A stretch of 8,022 nt of DNA from CAZALT01 sp964485515 (GCA_964485515.1 CAZALT010000159.1:1-8022); one strand, 5' to 3'; counted from the first letter of the stretch, positions 1-5,852 are shown. The notes: generated from the sequence alone by a model not told the origin. A program made the numbers and translations.

Positions 1-1360
1 TCCAGCCCCAGTCCTCGTAGCCCCACAGGTTCTCGTTGTTGCCCGTCAACAGCACGAGCGAGGGGTGGTGGGCGATGCGGGTGACGTTCTGGCGGGCCTC
101 GGCCTCGATCTCGGAGCGCAGCGGCTCCTCCTCGGCGTACGCGGCACAGGCGAACGTAAAGTCCTGCCAGGTCAGCAGACCCAGCTCGTCGCACAGGTCG
201 TAGAAGTCGTCGTTCTCGTAGATGCCGCCGCCCCACACCCGGATGAGGTTGAGGTGGGCGTCGCGGGCCTGCGTGAGGCGACGTTCGTAGCGCGCACGGT
301 CGACCCGCACCGGCAGGGCGTCGTCGGGGCTCCAGTTGACGCCCTTCACGAACACGGGCACACCGTTGACGACGAGCTGGAACGGACGCGAGCCGTCTGC
401 GTCGGCCTCGGTGTTCCAGACGACCTCGCGGAACCCGACCGTGCGGTGGGTCGCGTCGATGACTTCGTCGGCGTGCAGGCGCACATCGACGACGTAGAGG
501 GGCTGCTCGCCGTACCCGGCGGGCCACCAGCGCCGCACCTCGTCGAGGTCGACGCGCACGAGCGCGCGGTCACCGTCGACGGCGACGATCGCCGCCGGCA
601 GCGGAGCCTGGATGCCGGGCCCGTTCACCATGACCGACGCGCTGAGGGGTGCCGACGCATCCGTCGCCCGCTCGATCACGATCTCGACGTCGACGACGCC
701 GCCGGCACCCTCGGGAGTCGCCGTGACACGCACCTCGGCAAGACGCGCGGTCGACCACGACTCGAGGCGCACCGGCTTCCACAGGCCGCTGGTGAAGGTG
801 GCGATGCCCCAGTCCCAGCCGAAGTTGCAGGCCGACTTGCGGATCGCCTCGTACGGCAGCGGGTAAGGCCGCTGGCGCACCCCGAGGGCGACCGACTGCT
901 CGTTGGCGTATCGGACGGGGCTGCGGAAGGCGACCGTGAGCGTGTTGTCGCCCTCGACCAGCAGTCGCGCCGCATCGAACCGGAATGACCGGTGCTGGTT
1001 GGCGACCTCGGCGAGCAGCTCGCCGTTCAGCGTGATCGAGGCCACGGTGTCGACGCCGTCGAACACGAGGTCGTGACGCTCGGCGGCGGCGAGCTCGGCA
1101 GCCGTCACGGTGAAGACCGTCTCGTACGTCCAGTCGACCAGACCGATCCACGCCAGCGCCGACTCATTGTCGTCCAGGTACGGGTCGGGGATGAGGCCTG
1201 CGGCGAGCAGGTCGGTGTGCACGACACCGGGGACGACGGCCGGCATGCTCCGACCGGCGATGCCCTCGGGGGCAGGTCCGGACGCGGCGAAGAGGCTCCA
1301 GCCTGTGGCCAGTGCCCGGCTGGTGAGCGCGGTGGGGATCGATTCGGTGGTGGTGCTCAC
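1..1360 (-). CDS. GH2 beta-mannosidase-type glycoside hydrolase (C-terminus beyond window)
   Basis: Probable exo-beta-mannosidase, releasing mannose from the non-reducing end of beta-1,4-manno-oligosaccharides. The first 453 residues are visible; the family usually has about 800-850, so the half carrying the catalytic nucleophile lies outside. Seen: an N-terminal jelly-roll region with the motif NFGWDWG (residues 179-185), typical of GH2 beta-mannosidases; a middle beta-sandwich region; the barrel entry GVNW (340-343); RVWGGGIYE around W376; and GNNEN, in which E443 is the expected general acid/base. The NNE motif with GWDWG favours beta-mannosidase over beta-galactosidase or beta-glucuronidase. 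No signal peptide is seen, so it should be cytoplasmic. The GTG start at 1360 has GGAG seven bases upstream and overlaps the permease stop by four bases (GTGA), indicating coupled translation as the fourth gene of the importer operon. The family is near certain; the exact sugar is inferred. Confidence 0.9.
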   Translation of the reverse strand, partial: MSTTTESIPTALTSRALATGWSLFAASGPAPEGIAGRSMPAVVPGVVHTDLLAAGLIPDPYLDDNESALAWIGLVDWTYETVFTVTAAELAAAERHDLVFDGVDTVASITLNGELLAEVANQHRSFRFDAARLLVEGDNTLTVAFRSPVRYANEQSVALGVRQRPYPLPYEAIRKSACNFGWDWGIATFTSGLWKPVRLESWSTARLAEVRVTATPEGAGGVVDVEIVIERATDASAPLSASVMVNGPGIQAPLPAAIVAVDGDRALVRVDLDEVRRWWPAGYGEQPLYVVDVRLHADEVIDATHRTVGFREVVWNTEADADGSRPFQLVVNGVPVFVKGVNWSPDDALPVRVDRARYERRLTQARDAHLNLIRVWGGGIYENDDFYDLCDELGLLTWQDFTFACAAYAEEEPLRSEIEAEARQNVTRIAHHPSLVLLTGNNENLWGYEDWGW

Positions 1361-2175
1361 TTGACTGCTCCGGCGACGAGGCCCTTGTAGATCCACTTCT
1401 GCAGGAAGAGGAACGCGATGACGGTGGGGACGATGACGATGATGGTGGCCGCGGCGATCAGTTCCCACTGTGCTCCGAATGGCCCCTTGAAGTCGAACAA
1501 TGCGGTCGAGATCAGCTGCTCGGACTGCAGATAGAGGGACGGCAGATAGAACTCGTTGTAGATCGCGATGCCCTTGATGATGACCACGGTCGCGATCGCG
1601 GGCTTCAAGAGCGGCAGCACGATCCGCCAGTAGATCGTCCACCGATTCGCGCCGTCGATCATCGCCGCCTCATCGAGCGACACCGGGATGGACTGCATGA
1701 ACTGGATGAAGATGTAGATCGCGATGATGTCGGTGCCCATGAACAGCAGGATCAGGGCGGTCTTGGTGTTGTAGAGACCCAGGCCGCTGATCAGCTGGAA
1801 CGTGGCCACCTGGCTCGTCACGCTCGGGATGAGGGTGGCGATGAGGAACAGTGCCATGACGAGCTTCTTGCCGACGAACTGGAAGCGGTCCACCGCATAG
1901 GCGGCCATCGTGCCGATGAAGATCGTTCCGGCCAGGGCGATGACCAGCACGATGAGGGTGTTGCCGAAGGCGGCGACCATGTCGCTCTGGATCGCGGCGT
2001 TCACGAAGTTCGAGAGGTTGAACCAGTTCGACGGCGGATCCAGCGGACCGGTGGTGGCGTACTCCTCCTTGGTCTTGAAGCTCGCGAAGAGCACGACCGA
2101 CAGCGGCAGCAGCACGGCGAGGGTGGCCAGGAGCAGGGAGACGTACTTGACGGTCCCCCAGATTGCGCGGCTCAT
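1357..2175 (-). CDS. CUT1 sugar ABC transporter permease (MalG/LacG-like)
   Basis: Second inner-membrane subunit of a carbohydrate importer, 272 residues, the normal length for a MalG-type permease. Six hydrophobic segments are visible at about residues 11-33, 69-95, 104-128, 137-160, 187-208 and 237-259. The EAA loop that docks on the ATPase is intact: EAAMIDGANRW begins at residue 169, followed by the conserved LP near 187-188. The protein ends in the short basic tail KWIYKGLVAGAVK, usual for this subfamily. The ATG at 2175 is preferred over upstream in-frame starts because it begins exactly at the first membrane segment, has GAAGGTGG seven bases upstream, and overlaps the previous permease stop by four bases (ATGA). 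The importer's substrate cannot be read from the permease alone; the neighbouring glycosidases point to a manno- or galactomanno-oligosaccharide. Confidence 0.95.
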   Translation of the reverse strand: MSRAIWGTVKYVSLLLATLAVLLPLSVVLFASFKTKEEYATTGPLDPPSNWFNLSNFVNAAIQSDMVAAFGNTLIVLVIALAGTIFIGTMAAYAVDRFQFVGKKLVMALFLIATLIPSVTSQVATFQLISGLGLYNTKTALILLFMGTDIIAIYIFIQFMQSIPVSLDEAAMIDGANRWTIYWRIVLPLLKPAIATVVIIKGIAIYNEFYLPSLYLQSEQLISTALFDFKGPFGAQWELIAAATIIVIVPTVIAFLFLQKWIYKGLVAGAVK

Positions 2176-3161
2176 GAGAGGTCCACCTTCTCGTCGGGGA
2201 ACACTTTTCGCTGGATCCAGGTGACGACCAGCACGATCGCGAGGAGCACCACGGCCATCGCCGAGGCGAGCCCGACCTGGCGGAAGTGGAAGGCGATCTC
2301 GAGGGTCTGGATGACGAAGGTCGAGGTGCCGTTTGCTCCGGTGGTCATGATGTACGGGATCTCGAACACCGACAGCGAGCCTGCGACCGCCAGGATGAAC
2401 GACAGCCCGATGATGCGGCGGATGCCGGGGAAGATGATGTAGCGGAACTGCTTGAAGCGGTTCGCGCCATCGAGCTCCGCAGCCTCGTAGAGTTCGGCGG
2501 GGATCGACTGGATCGCACCGAGGAACAGCACGAAGTTGAGGCCGGTGTAGCGCCAGACCGAGGTCGCGGCGAGGGAATAGTTGGCCACCGACGCGTCGCC
2601 GAGCCACAGCGGGGTCTCAGTGATGTCGACCCAGCCGAGCACGGTGTCGAGCGTTCCGCCCGGCTGGAACAGGTAGAGGAAGACGAACCCGATCGCGACG
2701 CCGTTGATCAGGTACGGAAAGAAGATGACCCCGCGGAAGAAGTTCGAGAAGCGGGTCGAGAAGCTCAGCAGCGTCGCGAAGTAGAGGGCGATCGCCATCT
2801 GCACGAACGACGCGACGAAGTAGTAGAGGCTGACGCCGAACACCTCGAAGATCTGCGGCTCGGTGAAGACCTTGACGTAGTTGTCGAGTCCGACGAACTC
2901 GTCGACCGGGCCGAAGCCGGTCCACTCGTTGAGGCTGTACCAGAGCATGTTGGCAGCCGGGAGGTAGGTGAGCAGCAGCAGCAGCCCGACCGCGAGGGCG
3001 ATGAAGAGGTACGGGGTGGCCGCCGCGATCCAGCCGCGACCGGCTGGGCCCGCACCGCTCGATCGGCGGGCCCGGCGGTTCTTGCGATCACCTCGCTGGA
3101 CGGATTCGTCGAGCGAGCCCGCGATGCTCGCGCGCAGCGGCGCGTTCGTCGAGACCGACAT
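2172..3161 (-). CDS. CUT1 sugar ABC transporter permease (MalF/LacF-like)
   Basis: First inner-membrane subunit of the importer, 329 residues. An Arg/Lys-rich cytoplasmic N-terminus of about 43 residues (cluster DRKNRRARR, 25-33) precedes six hydrophobic segments at about 47-70, 107-133, 143-165, 195-217, 247-268 and 295-316. The EAA loop EAAELDGANRF begins at residue 226 and reaches the conserved FP at 244-245, so the ATPase contact is intact. It should pair with the downstream permease and receive substrate from the upstream lipoprotein. The ATG at 3161 has AAGGAG four bases upstream, a strong ribosome site separate from the binding-protein gene. An 88-bp gap with two stem-loops separates it from that gene, whereas it overlaps the next permease by four bases. 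No ATP-binding subunit gene lies between or beside these genes. Confidence 0.95.
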   Translation of the reverse strand: MSVSTNAPLRASIAGSLDESVQRGDRKNRRARRSSGAGPAGRGWIAAATPYLFIALAVGLLLLLTYLPAANMLWYSLNEWTGFGPVDEFVGLDNYVKVFTEPQIFEVFGVSLYYFVASFVQMAIALYFATLLSFSTRFSNFFRGVIFFPYLINGVAIGFVFLYLFQPGGTLDTVLGWVDITETPLWLGDASVANYSLAATSVWRYTGLNFVLFLGAIQSIPAELYEAAELDGANRFKQFRYIIFPGIRRIIGLSFILAVAGSLSVFEIPYIMTTGANGTSTFVIQTLEIAFHFRQVGLASAMAVVLLAIVLVVTWIQRKVFPDEKVDLS

Positions 3162-3185
3162 GTTGCTCCTTGGTGGTGGTTCTGT

Positions 3186-3199
3186 GCGGCTCGCGCCGC
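3186..3199 (-). promoter_or_regulatory. Small GNRA-type hairpin before permease gene
   Basis: On the transcribed (minus) strand the sequence is GCGGC-GCGA-GCCGC, a perfect 5-bp G/C stem closed by a GCGA loop that fits the stable GNRA tetraloop class. It lies between the larger stem-loop and the AAGGAG ribosome site of the first permease, leaving that site unpaired. It could act as an mRNA end stabiliser or simply be chance in G/C-rich sequence. The pairing is seen directly; any role is inference. Confidence 0.4.
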
Positions 3200-3206
3200 G
3201 GACGCA

Positions 3207-3240
3207 TCCCGGTGCCCGCCCGGGGGAACGGGCACCGGGA
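3207..3240 (-). promoter_or_regulatory. Strong intra-operon stem-loop between binding-protein and permease genes
   Basis: A perfect 12-bp inverted repeat: TCCCGGTGCCCG at 3207-3218 pairs with CGGGCACCGGGA at 3229-3240, across a 10-base loop that can itself zip further (CCC against GGG). It begins nine bases after the binding-protein stop codon at 3250. No T-run follows it on the minus strand, so it is not a classical intrinsic terminator, although actinobacterial terminators often lack a T-run. Stem-loops at this position in sugar-importer operons, as in malE-malF, typically protect the upstream message or terminate part of transcription. The result is more binding protein than permease. That role here is inferred from position and structure. 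Confidence 0.75.
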
Positions 3241-3249
3241 CGGGGTGGT

Positions 3250-4566
3250 TCAGCCTGCGAGCTCCGCGACGGCCTCGCCCCAACGCTCGTTGAGGTCGGC
3301 GAAGAACGAGTCCTTGTCGAAGCTGGTCTGACCGCGAGCGGTGTCGACGAGCTGCTGGCGGTACAGGTTGCCCCAGATGTCGACCTGCGACGCGTCGGCG
3401 ACCGAGCTCAGCAGCCCCTCCTTCCCGGCGGGCGCCGGGGTGACCTCGAGCAGCTCGACACCGGCATCAGACAGCGACGAGAGGTTCTCGGGCAGCGGGT
3501 CGGACTTGACGGCCGAGATCATGCCCTGGCTGGCGGTGAAGCCCGACTCCTCGACCAGGAAGTCCAGCCACGCACGGGCGGCTTCCTTGTTCGACGAGTT
3601 CTTGTTGATCGCGAGCTTGTAGTCGCCGCCGATGGTGGCGTACTGCGTGCCGTCCTCAGCGGTGGCGGGGAAGGCCATGAAGCCCACGTTCGCCGGGTCC
3701 TCGCCGGCGTCCTCGGCCGCTGCCTGGAACTGCGAGATCGACCACGAGCCAAGCACCATTGAGGCGATCTTGCCGGTGGCGAAGTCGTTCTTCGACTGCT
3801 CCCAGTTGGTGGTCAGCGGGTCTTCCTCGCTGAGACCGTCGGCGACGATGTCGTAGAGGAGGCCGTCGATCGCGTAGATGTCGGTGCCTTCCACCCACGG
3901 TTCGGGATCTTCGGCCATCTCGTTCTGCGCTGCGCCGTTGCCTGTGATCGCACCGATGTTGGTGGTCCACTGACCGCCCAGCGGCCAGCCATCCTTGTAG
4001 TTGGTGTAGTACGGCGTGGCGTCGGTGTTGTCCTTGACCGCCTGCAGCGCAGCGATGAAGTCATCGTGGGTCGCGGGGATCTCGGTGACGCCGGCCTCCT
4101 CGAAGACGGCCTTGTTGTAGAGCACGCCGTTCGCGGTGCCGCCGAGGGCGATGCCGTAGACCTCGCCGTCGTAGGCCTTCTCCGACACGAAGAGGTACTC
4201 CTCGGAAAGGTCGTCGACCGATCCCAGGGGCTCGAAGAAGTCGGCGAACTGGTCTGCGGGGACCTCGGGAATCAGGAGGACGTCGCCGTAGCCGTTCGGG
4301 CTCGACATGCGGGTGCGCACGTCGTCGGCGTAGTTGGTGATCGCCTCGACGGTCACGTTGACGTCCGGGTACTCCTCCTGGAACGTGGCGATGTACTCGT
4401 CGAAGACGCCCGCCTCTTCGAGGTCGGTGCGGTTCGTGAGGAACGTGATGTCGCCCGAGACTTCCCCGTCCCCTGCGTCGGACGAGCCGCCCGCGCACGA
4501 CGTGAGCAGCAGCGCTCCCGTTGCAGCCAGGCCGACAAGGCCGACCATTGCCTTGCGTGATGCCAT
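3250..4566 (-). CDS. Carbohydrate ABC transporter substrate-binding lipoprotein (family 1)
   Basis: Extracellular sugar-binding lipoprotein, 438 residues, the usual size for CUT1 binding proteins. The N-terminus has a basic start (SRK), a hydrophobic stretch and the lipobox LTSC, with C24 as the lipidated cysteine, followed by a Gly/Ser/Asp-rich linker. The fold signature is seen in GDITFLTNRTDLE near 39-50, NGVLYNKAVFEEAG at 146-159, and a GKIASMVLGSW stretch at 265-275. Aromatics that could stack on sugar rings include Y187, Y188, Y190, W194 and W200. The ATG at 4566 has AAGGGAG seven bases upstream. It is the first gene of the leftward unit, about 60 bases downstream of the inferred transcription start. 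Ligand inferred from the neighbouring enzymes: a galactosylated or plain beta-manno-oligosaccharide; the sequence itself does not prove this. Confidence 0.95.
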   Translation of the reverse strand: MASRKAMVGLVGLAATGALLLTSCAGGSSDAGDGEVSGDITFLTNRTDLEEAGVFDEYIATFQEEYPDVNVTVEAITNYADDVRTRMSSPNGYGDVLLIPEVPADQFADFFEPLGSVDDLSEEYLFVSEKAYDGEVYGIALGGTANGVLYNKAVFEEAGVTEIPATHDDFIAALQAVKDNTDATPYYTNYKDGWPLGGQWTTNIGAITGNGAAQNEMAEDPEPWVEGTDIYAIDGLLYDIVADGLSEEDPLTTNWEQSKNDFATGKIASMVLGSWSISQFQAAAEDAGEDPANVGFMAFPATAEDGTQYATIGGDYKLAINKNSSNKEAARAWLDFLVEESGFTASQGMISAVKSDPLPENLSSLSDAGVELLEVTPAPAGKEGLLSSVADASQVDIWGNLYRQQLVDTARGQTSFDKDSFFADLNERWGEAVAELAG

Positions 4567-4602
4567 GTGATCTCTCCCTTGATGTGTGGCACCCCTTCCT
4601 AC

Positions 4603-4619
4603 GGTGAGATGCCCTCACC
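4603..4619 (-). promoter_or_regulatory. Hairpin in the 5' leader of the importer operon
   Basis: GGTGAG (minus 4619-4614) and CTCACC (4608-4603) form a 6-bp stem with a five-base loop. It would sit within the first tens of bases of the leader transcribed from the predicted leftward promoter, well clear of the ribosome site at 4574-4580. A stem this near the 5' end could slow mRNA decay. It is short, so it may be coincidental. Confidence 0.3.
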
Positions 4620-4634
4620 ATCGGGTGCGATGAC

Positions 4635-4664
4635 AGCGTAGGACAAAAGCGCTTTAGTTGTAAA
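4635..4664 (-). promoter_or_regulatory. Predicted promoter of the importer/beta-mannosidase operon
   Basis: On the minus strand, TTTACA (4664-4659) matches the TTGACA -35 box at five of six positions. After an 18-base spacer, TACGCT (4640-4635) fits the actinobacterial TANNNT -10 form. Transcription would start near 4628, leaving a leader of about 60 bases before the binding-protein ATG. One AAAGCGCTTT palindrome lies inside the spacer and the other overlaps the -35 box. A bound repressor would therefore block polymerase directly. Confidence 0.65.
4646..4655. promoter_or_regulatory. LacI-type operator, copy 1 (AAAGCGCTTT)
   Basis: Perfect 10-bp palindrome with a central CG step and A/T flanks, the shape typical of LacI/GalR-family operators. 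It lies in an A/T-richer patch that stands out from the G/C-rich surroundings. It falls in the spacer of the predicted leftward promoter. The adjacent divergent LacI-family gene is its likely binder. The palindrome is seen; binding is inferred. Confidence 0.75.
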
Positions 4665-4681
4665 GCGCTTTATGCCATGAT
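4653..4681 (+). promoter_or_regulatory. Candidate promoter of the repressor/alpha-galactosidase unit
   Basis: CATGAT at 4676-4681 matches TATAAT at four of six positions and is preceded by TGC, giving an extended -10 form. Seventeen bases upstream is TTTAGT (4653-4658), a weak -35. Both operator copies overlap this stretch, which would make the repressor gene autoregulated. The start would fall near 4688, downstream of the ATG at 4677, so that ATG could not be used. The elements are weak, and another promoter between 4690 and 4800 is possible. Confidence 0.35.
4661..4672. promoter_or_regulatory. LacI-type operator, copy 2 (TAAAGCGCTTTA)
   Basis: Perfect 12-bp palindrome containing the same 10-bp core as copy 1, with centres 16 bp apart (about one and a half helical turns). 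It overlaps the predicted leftward -35 box and lies just upstream of the candidate rightward -10. An exact second copy beside the first makes chance unlikely. The adjacent LacI-family product is the expected binder. Confidence 0.75.
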
Positions 4682-4756
4682 GTCTTTCAGTGTCCTCCTC
4701 GGCGCGACTGGGAAGAAGATCGATTCATCAGGGATTTTCGCCCCGAATACGTCACC

Positions 4757-4772
4757 AGGAGTCGGAGGGATG
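4757..4772 (+). promoter_or_regulatory. Alternative in-frame start for the repressor
   Basis: ATG at 4770 is in frame with the repressor and has AGGAG (4757-4761) eight bases upstream. Use of it would add 22 residues rich in Arg, His and Cys (MSLRCRHDHRCHDR...) ahead of the DNA-binding domain. LacI proteins normally begin only a few residues before the helix-turn-helix, so GTG at 4836 is favoured. The ATG is also covered by the inverted repeat at 4762-4781. Confidence 0.3.
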
Positions 4773-4781
4773 TCCCTCCGA
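4762..4781. repeat. 20-bp inverted repeat in the repressor leader
   Basis: TCGGAGGGA (4762-4770) and TCCCTCCGA (4773-4781) are perfect 9-bp arms around a central TG. It is unrelated in sequence to the AAAGCGCTTT pair. As DNA it could be a site for another dimeric regulator. As RNA it could fold with a four-base loop (8-bp stem), hiding the GGAGGG and the ATG at 4770. It ends 54 bases before the preferred GTG start. Arms are seen; function is unknown. Confidence 0.6.
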
Positions 4782-4823
4782 TGTCGCCATGACCACCGAT
4801 GCCACGACAGACCCGGACCTAGT

Positions 4824-4829
4824 GAGGAG
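4824..4829 (+). promoter_or_regulatory. Ribosome binding site fixing the repressor start
   Basis: GAGGAG with a six-base spacer to GTG at 4836. Good match and ideal spacing, together with the position of the helix-turn-helix immediately after, decide the start in favour of GTG 4836 over the upstream in-frame ATGs at 4677 and 4770. Confidence 0.75.
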
Positions 4830-4835
4830 CCCGGT

Positions 4836-5852
4836 GTGACGGTTCAACAGAGAGCCACCTTGGACGATGTCGCGCGCCTCGCGGGAGTGAGTCCCAAGAC
4901 CGTGTCGCGCGTCTACACCCAGCGCGAGAAGGTCGCCGCCGAGACGACCGAGCGCGTGCTGTCGGCGGCGAAGCGCCTGCGGTTCCGGCCCAACTCGCTC
5001 GCTCGCAACCTCCGACGCGGCGGCGTCTCCAGCACCGTCGGCTTCATCATGGGCGAGCTGCGCAACCCCTTCTACTACACCGTCGCTGCCGGCATCGAGA
5101 AGGAGCTCGCGGCGCAGGGCTTCACCCTGATCGTCGCAACCACCGACGACTCGGTCGAGGGTGAGCAGCGCGTCGCCGACACGCTCCTGGCGCAGCGTGT
5201 GGGGGCCCTGCTGGTGGTGCCCGTCAGCGACGACCAGTCCTACCTGGACGGCGAGCGCCAGCTCGGCACCCCGGTGATCGCGATCGATCGCCCCGCGCGC
5301 AATCTCGTCGCCGACGCCGTCGTGCTCGCCAACCGCCAAGGAGCTTTCGACGCGGCATCCGCCCTGCTCGCCGGCGGACACCGACGCATCGGCTATGTGT
5401 GCAACCCCGCGTCGGTGTACACCCAGGCCGAGCGCGTGCGCGGCTATCGCGAGGCGCTGGCAGGGGCCGGCATCGCCCCGAACCCGGCGTGGGAACGCCT
5501 GCTCGATGACCCGTCGGTGCCGGCCGAACATATCGTGCGAGATCTGCTGAGCGGCCCAGACGCGCCGACGGCGCTGATTGCGGGCAACAACCGGCTGTGC
5601 GTCGGCGCCCTCCGCGCGATCCGCGATCTCGATGCCCCGCCCGCCCTCATCGGCTTCGACGACTTCGACACCGCCGACGTGCTCGGCGTGACGGTCGTCG
5701 GGCACGATCCCGCCGAGATGGGCCGCCGCGCCGCTCGGCTCGCGATCGAGCGTATGGCCGATCCCACCGCCTTCACGACCCAGATCGAACTGCCCACCCG
5801 TCTCATCGCCCGCGGCTCGGGCGAGCGACCCCCTGCACCGGAGCTCCGATGA
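4836..5852 (+). CDS. LacI-family transcriptional regulator
   Basis: Sugar-responsive repressor of 338 residues, the normal LacI length. Residues 8-27 form the helix-turn-helix (TLDDVARLAGVSPKTVSRV). The hinge helix is at about 52-61 (PNSLARNLRR), with L59 in the position of the leucine that wedges into the operator centre. The periplasmic-binding-protein-like effector domain follows from about 66: GFIMGELRNPFY (69-80), GALLVVPV (123-130), IDRP (150-153), GHRRIGYVCNP (181-191), a RVRGYREAL stretch (200-208) and LIGFDDFD (271-278). After the recognition helix it reads YTQRE, where many relatives have LNG. The probable targets are the two AAAGCGCTTT sites 165-190 bp upstream, controlling both divergent units. 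The inducer is inferred to be an imported galacto-/manno-oligosaccharide or its product. The stop overlaps the next gene's ATG (ATGA), tying repressor and alpha-galactosidase translation together. Confidence 0.93.
   Translation: MTVQQRATLDDVARLAGVSPKTVSRVYTQREKVAAETTERVLSAAKRLRFRPNSLARNLRRGGVSSTVGFIMGELRNPFYYTVAAGIEKELAAQGFTLIVATTDDSVEGEQRVADTLLAQRVGALLVVPVSDDQSYLDGERQLGTPVIAIDRPARNLVADAVVLANRQGAFDAASALLAGGHRRIGYVCNPASVYTQAERVRGYREALAGAGIAPNPAWERLLDDPSVPAEHIVRDLLSGPDAPTALIAGNNRLCVGALRAIRDLDAPPALIGFDDFDTADVLGVTVVGHDPAEMGRRAARLAIERMADPTAFTTQIELPTRLIARGSGERPPAPELR

Noticed and set aside
65..988. Long plus-strand open frame opposite the GH2 gene
   Set aside because: It is the antisense shadow of a region whose minus-strand frame encodes clear GH2 motifs; its translation is low-complexity Arg/Val/Asp-rich with no recognisable domain.
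2176..2607. N-terminal extension of the second permease to an ATG at 2607
   Set aside because: The extension overlaps the first permease gene in another frame, is Arg/Pro-rich and not membrane-like; the ATG at 2175 has a ribosome site and the standard four-base overlap.
2286..3293. 335-codon plus-strand open frame opposite the first permease
   Set aside because: The translation is dominated by Arg, Glu and Asp repeats typical of antisense reading in G/C-rich DNA, while the other strand gives a textbook six-segment permease.
4677..4835. Repressor start at ATG 4677
   Set aside because: It adds 53 non-conserved residues ahead of the helix-turn-helix, has no ribosome site, and lies within the predicted -10 element.
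4567..4835. tRNA, small RNA or CRISPR-like content in the intergenic region
   Set aside because: No cloverleaf, no direct-repeat array with spacers; the repeats present are the operator pair and one inverted repeat.
5597..5848. Alpha-galactosidase start at an upstream ATG inside the repressor gene
   Set aside because: The extra 84 residues are Arg/Pro-rich frame-shadow sequence of the repressor; the ATG at 5849 has GGAG five bases upstream and begins a normal GH36 N-terminus.
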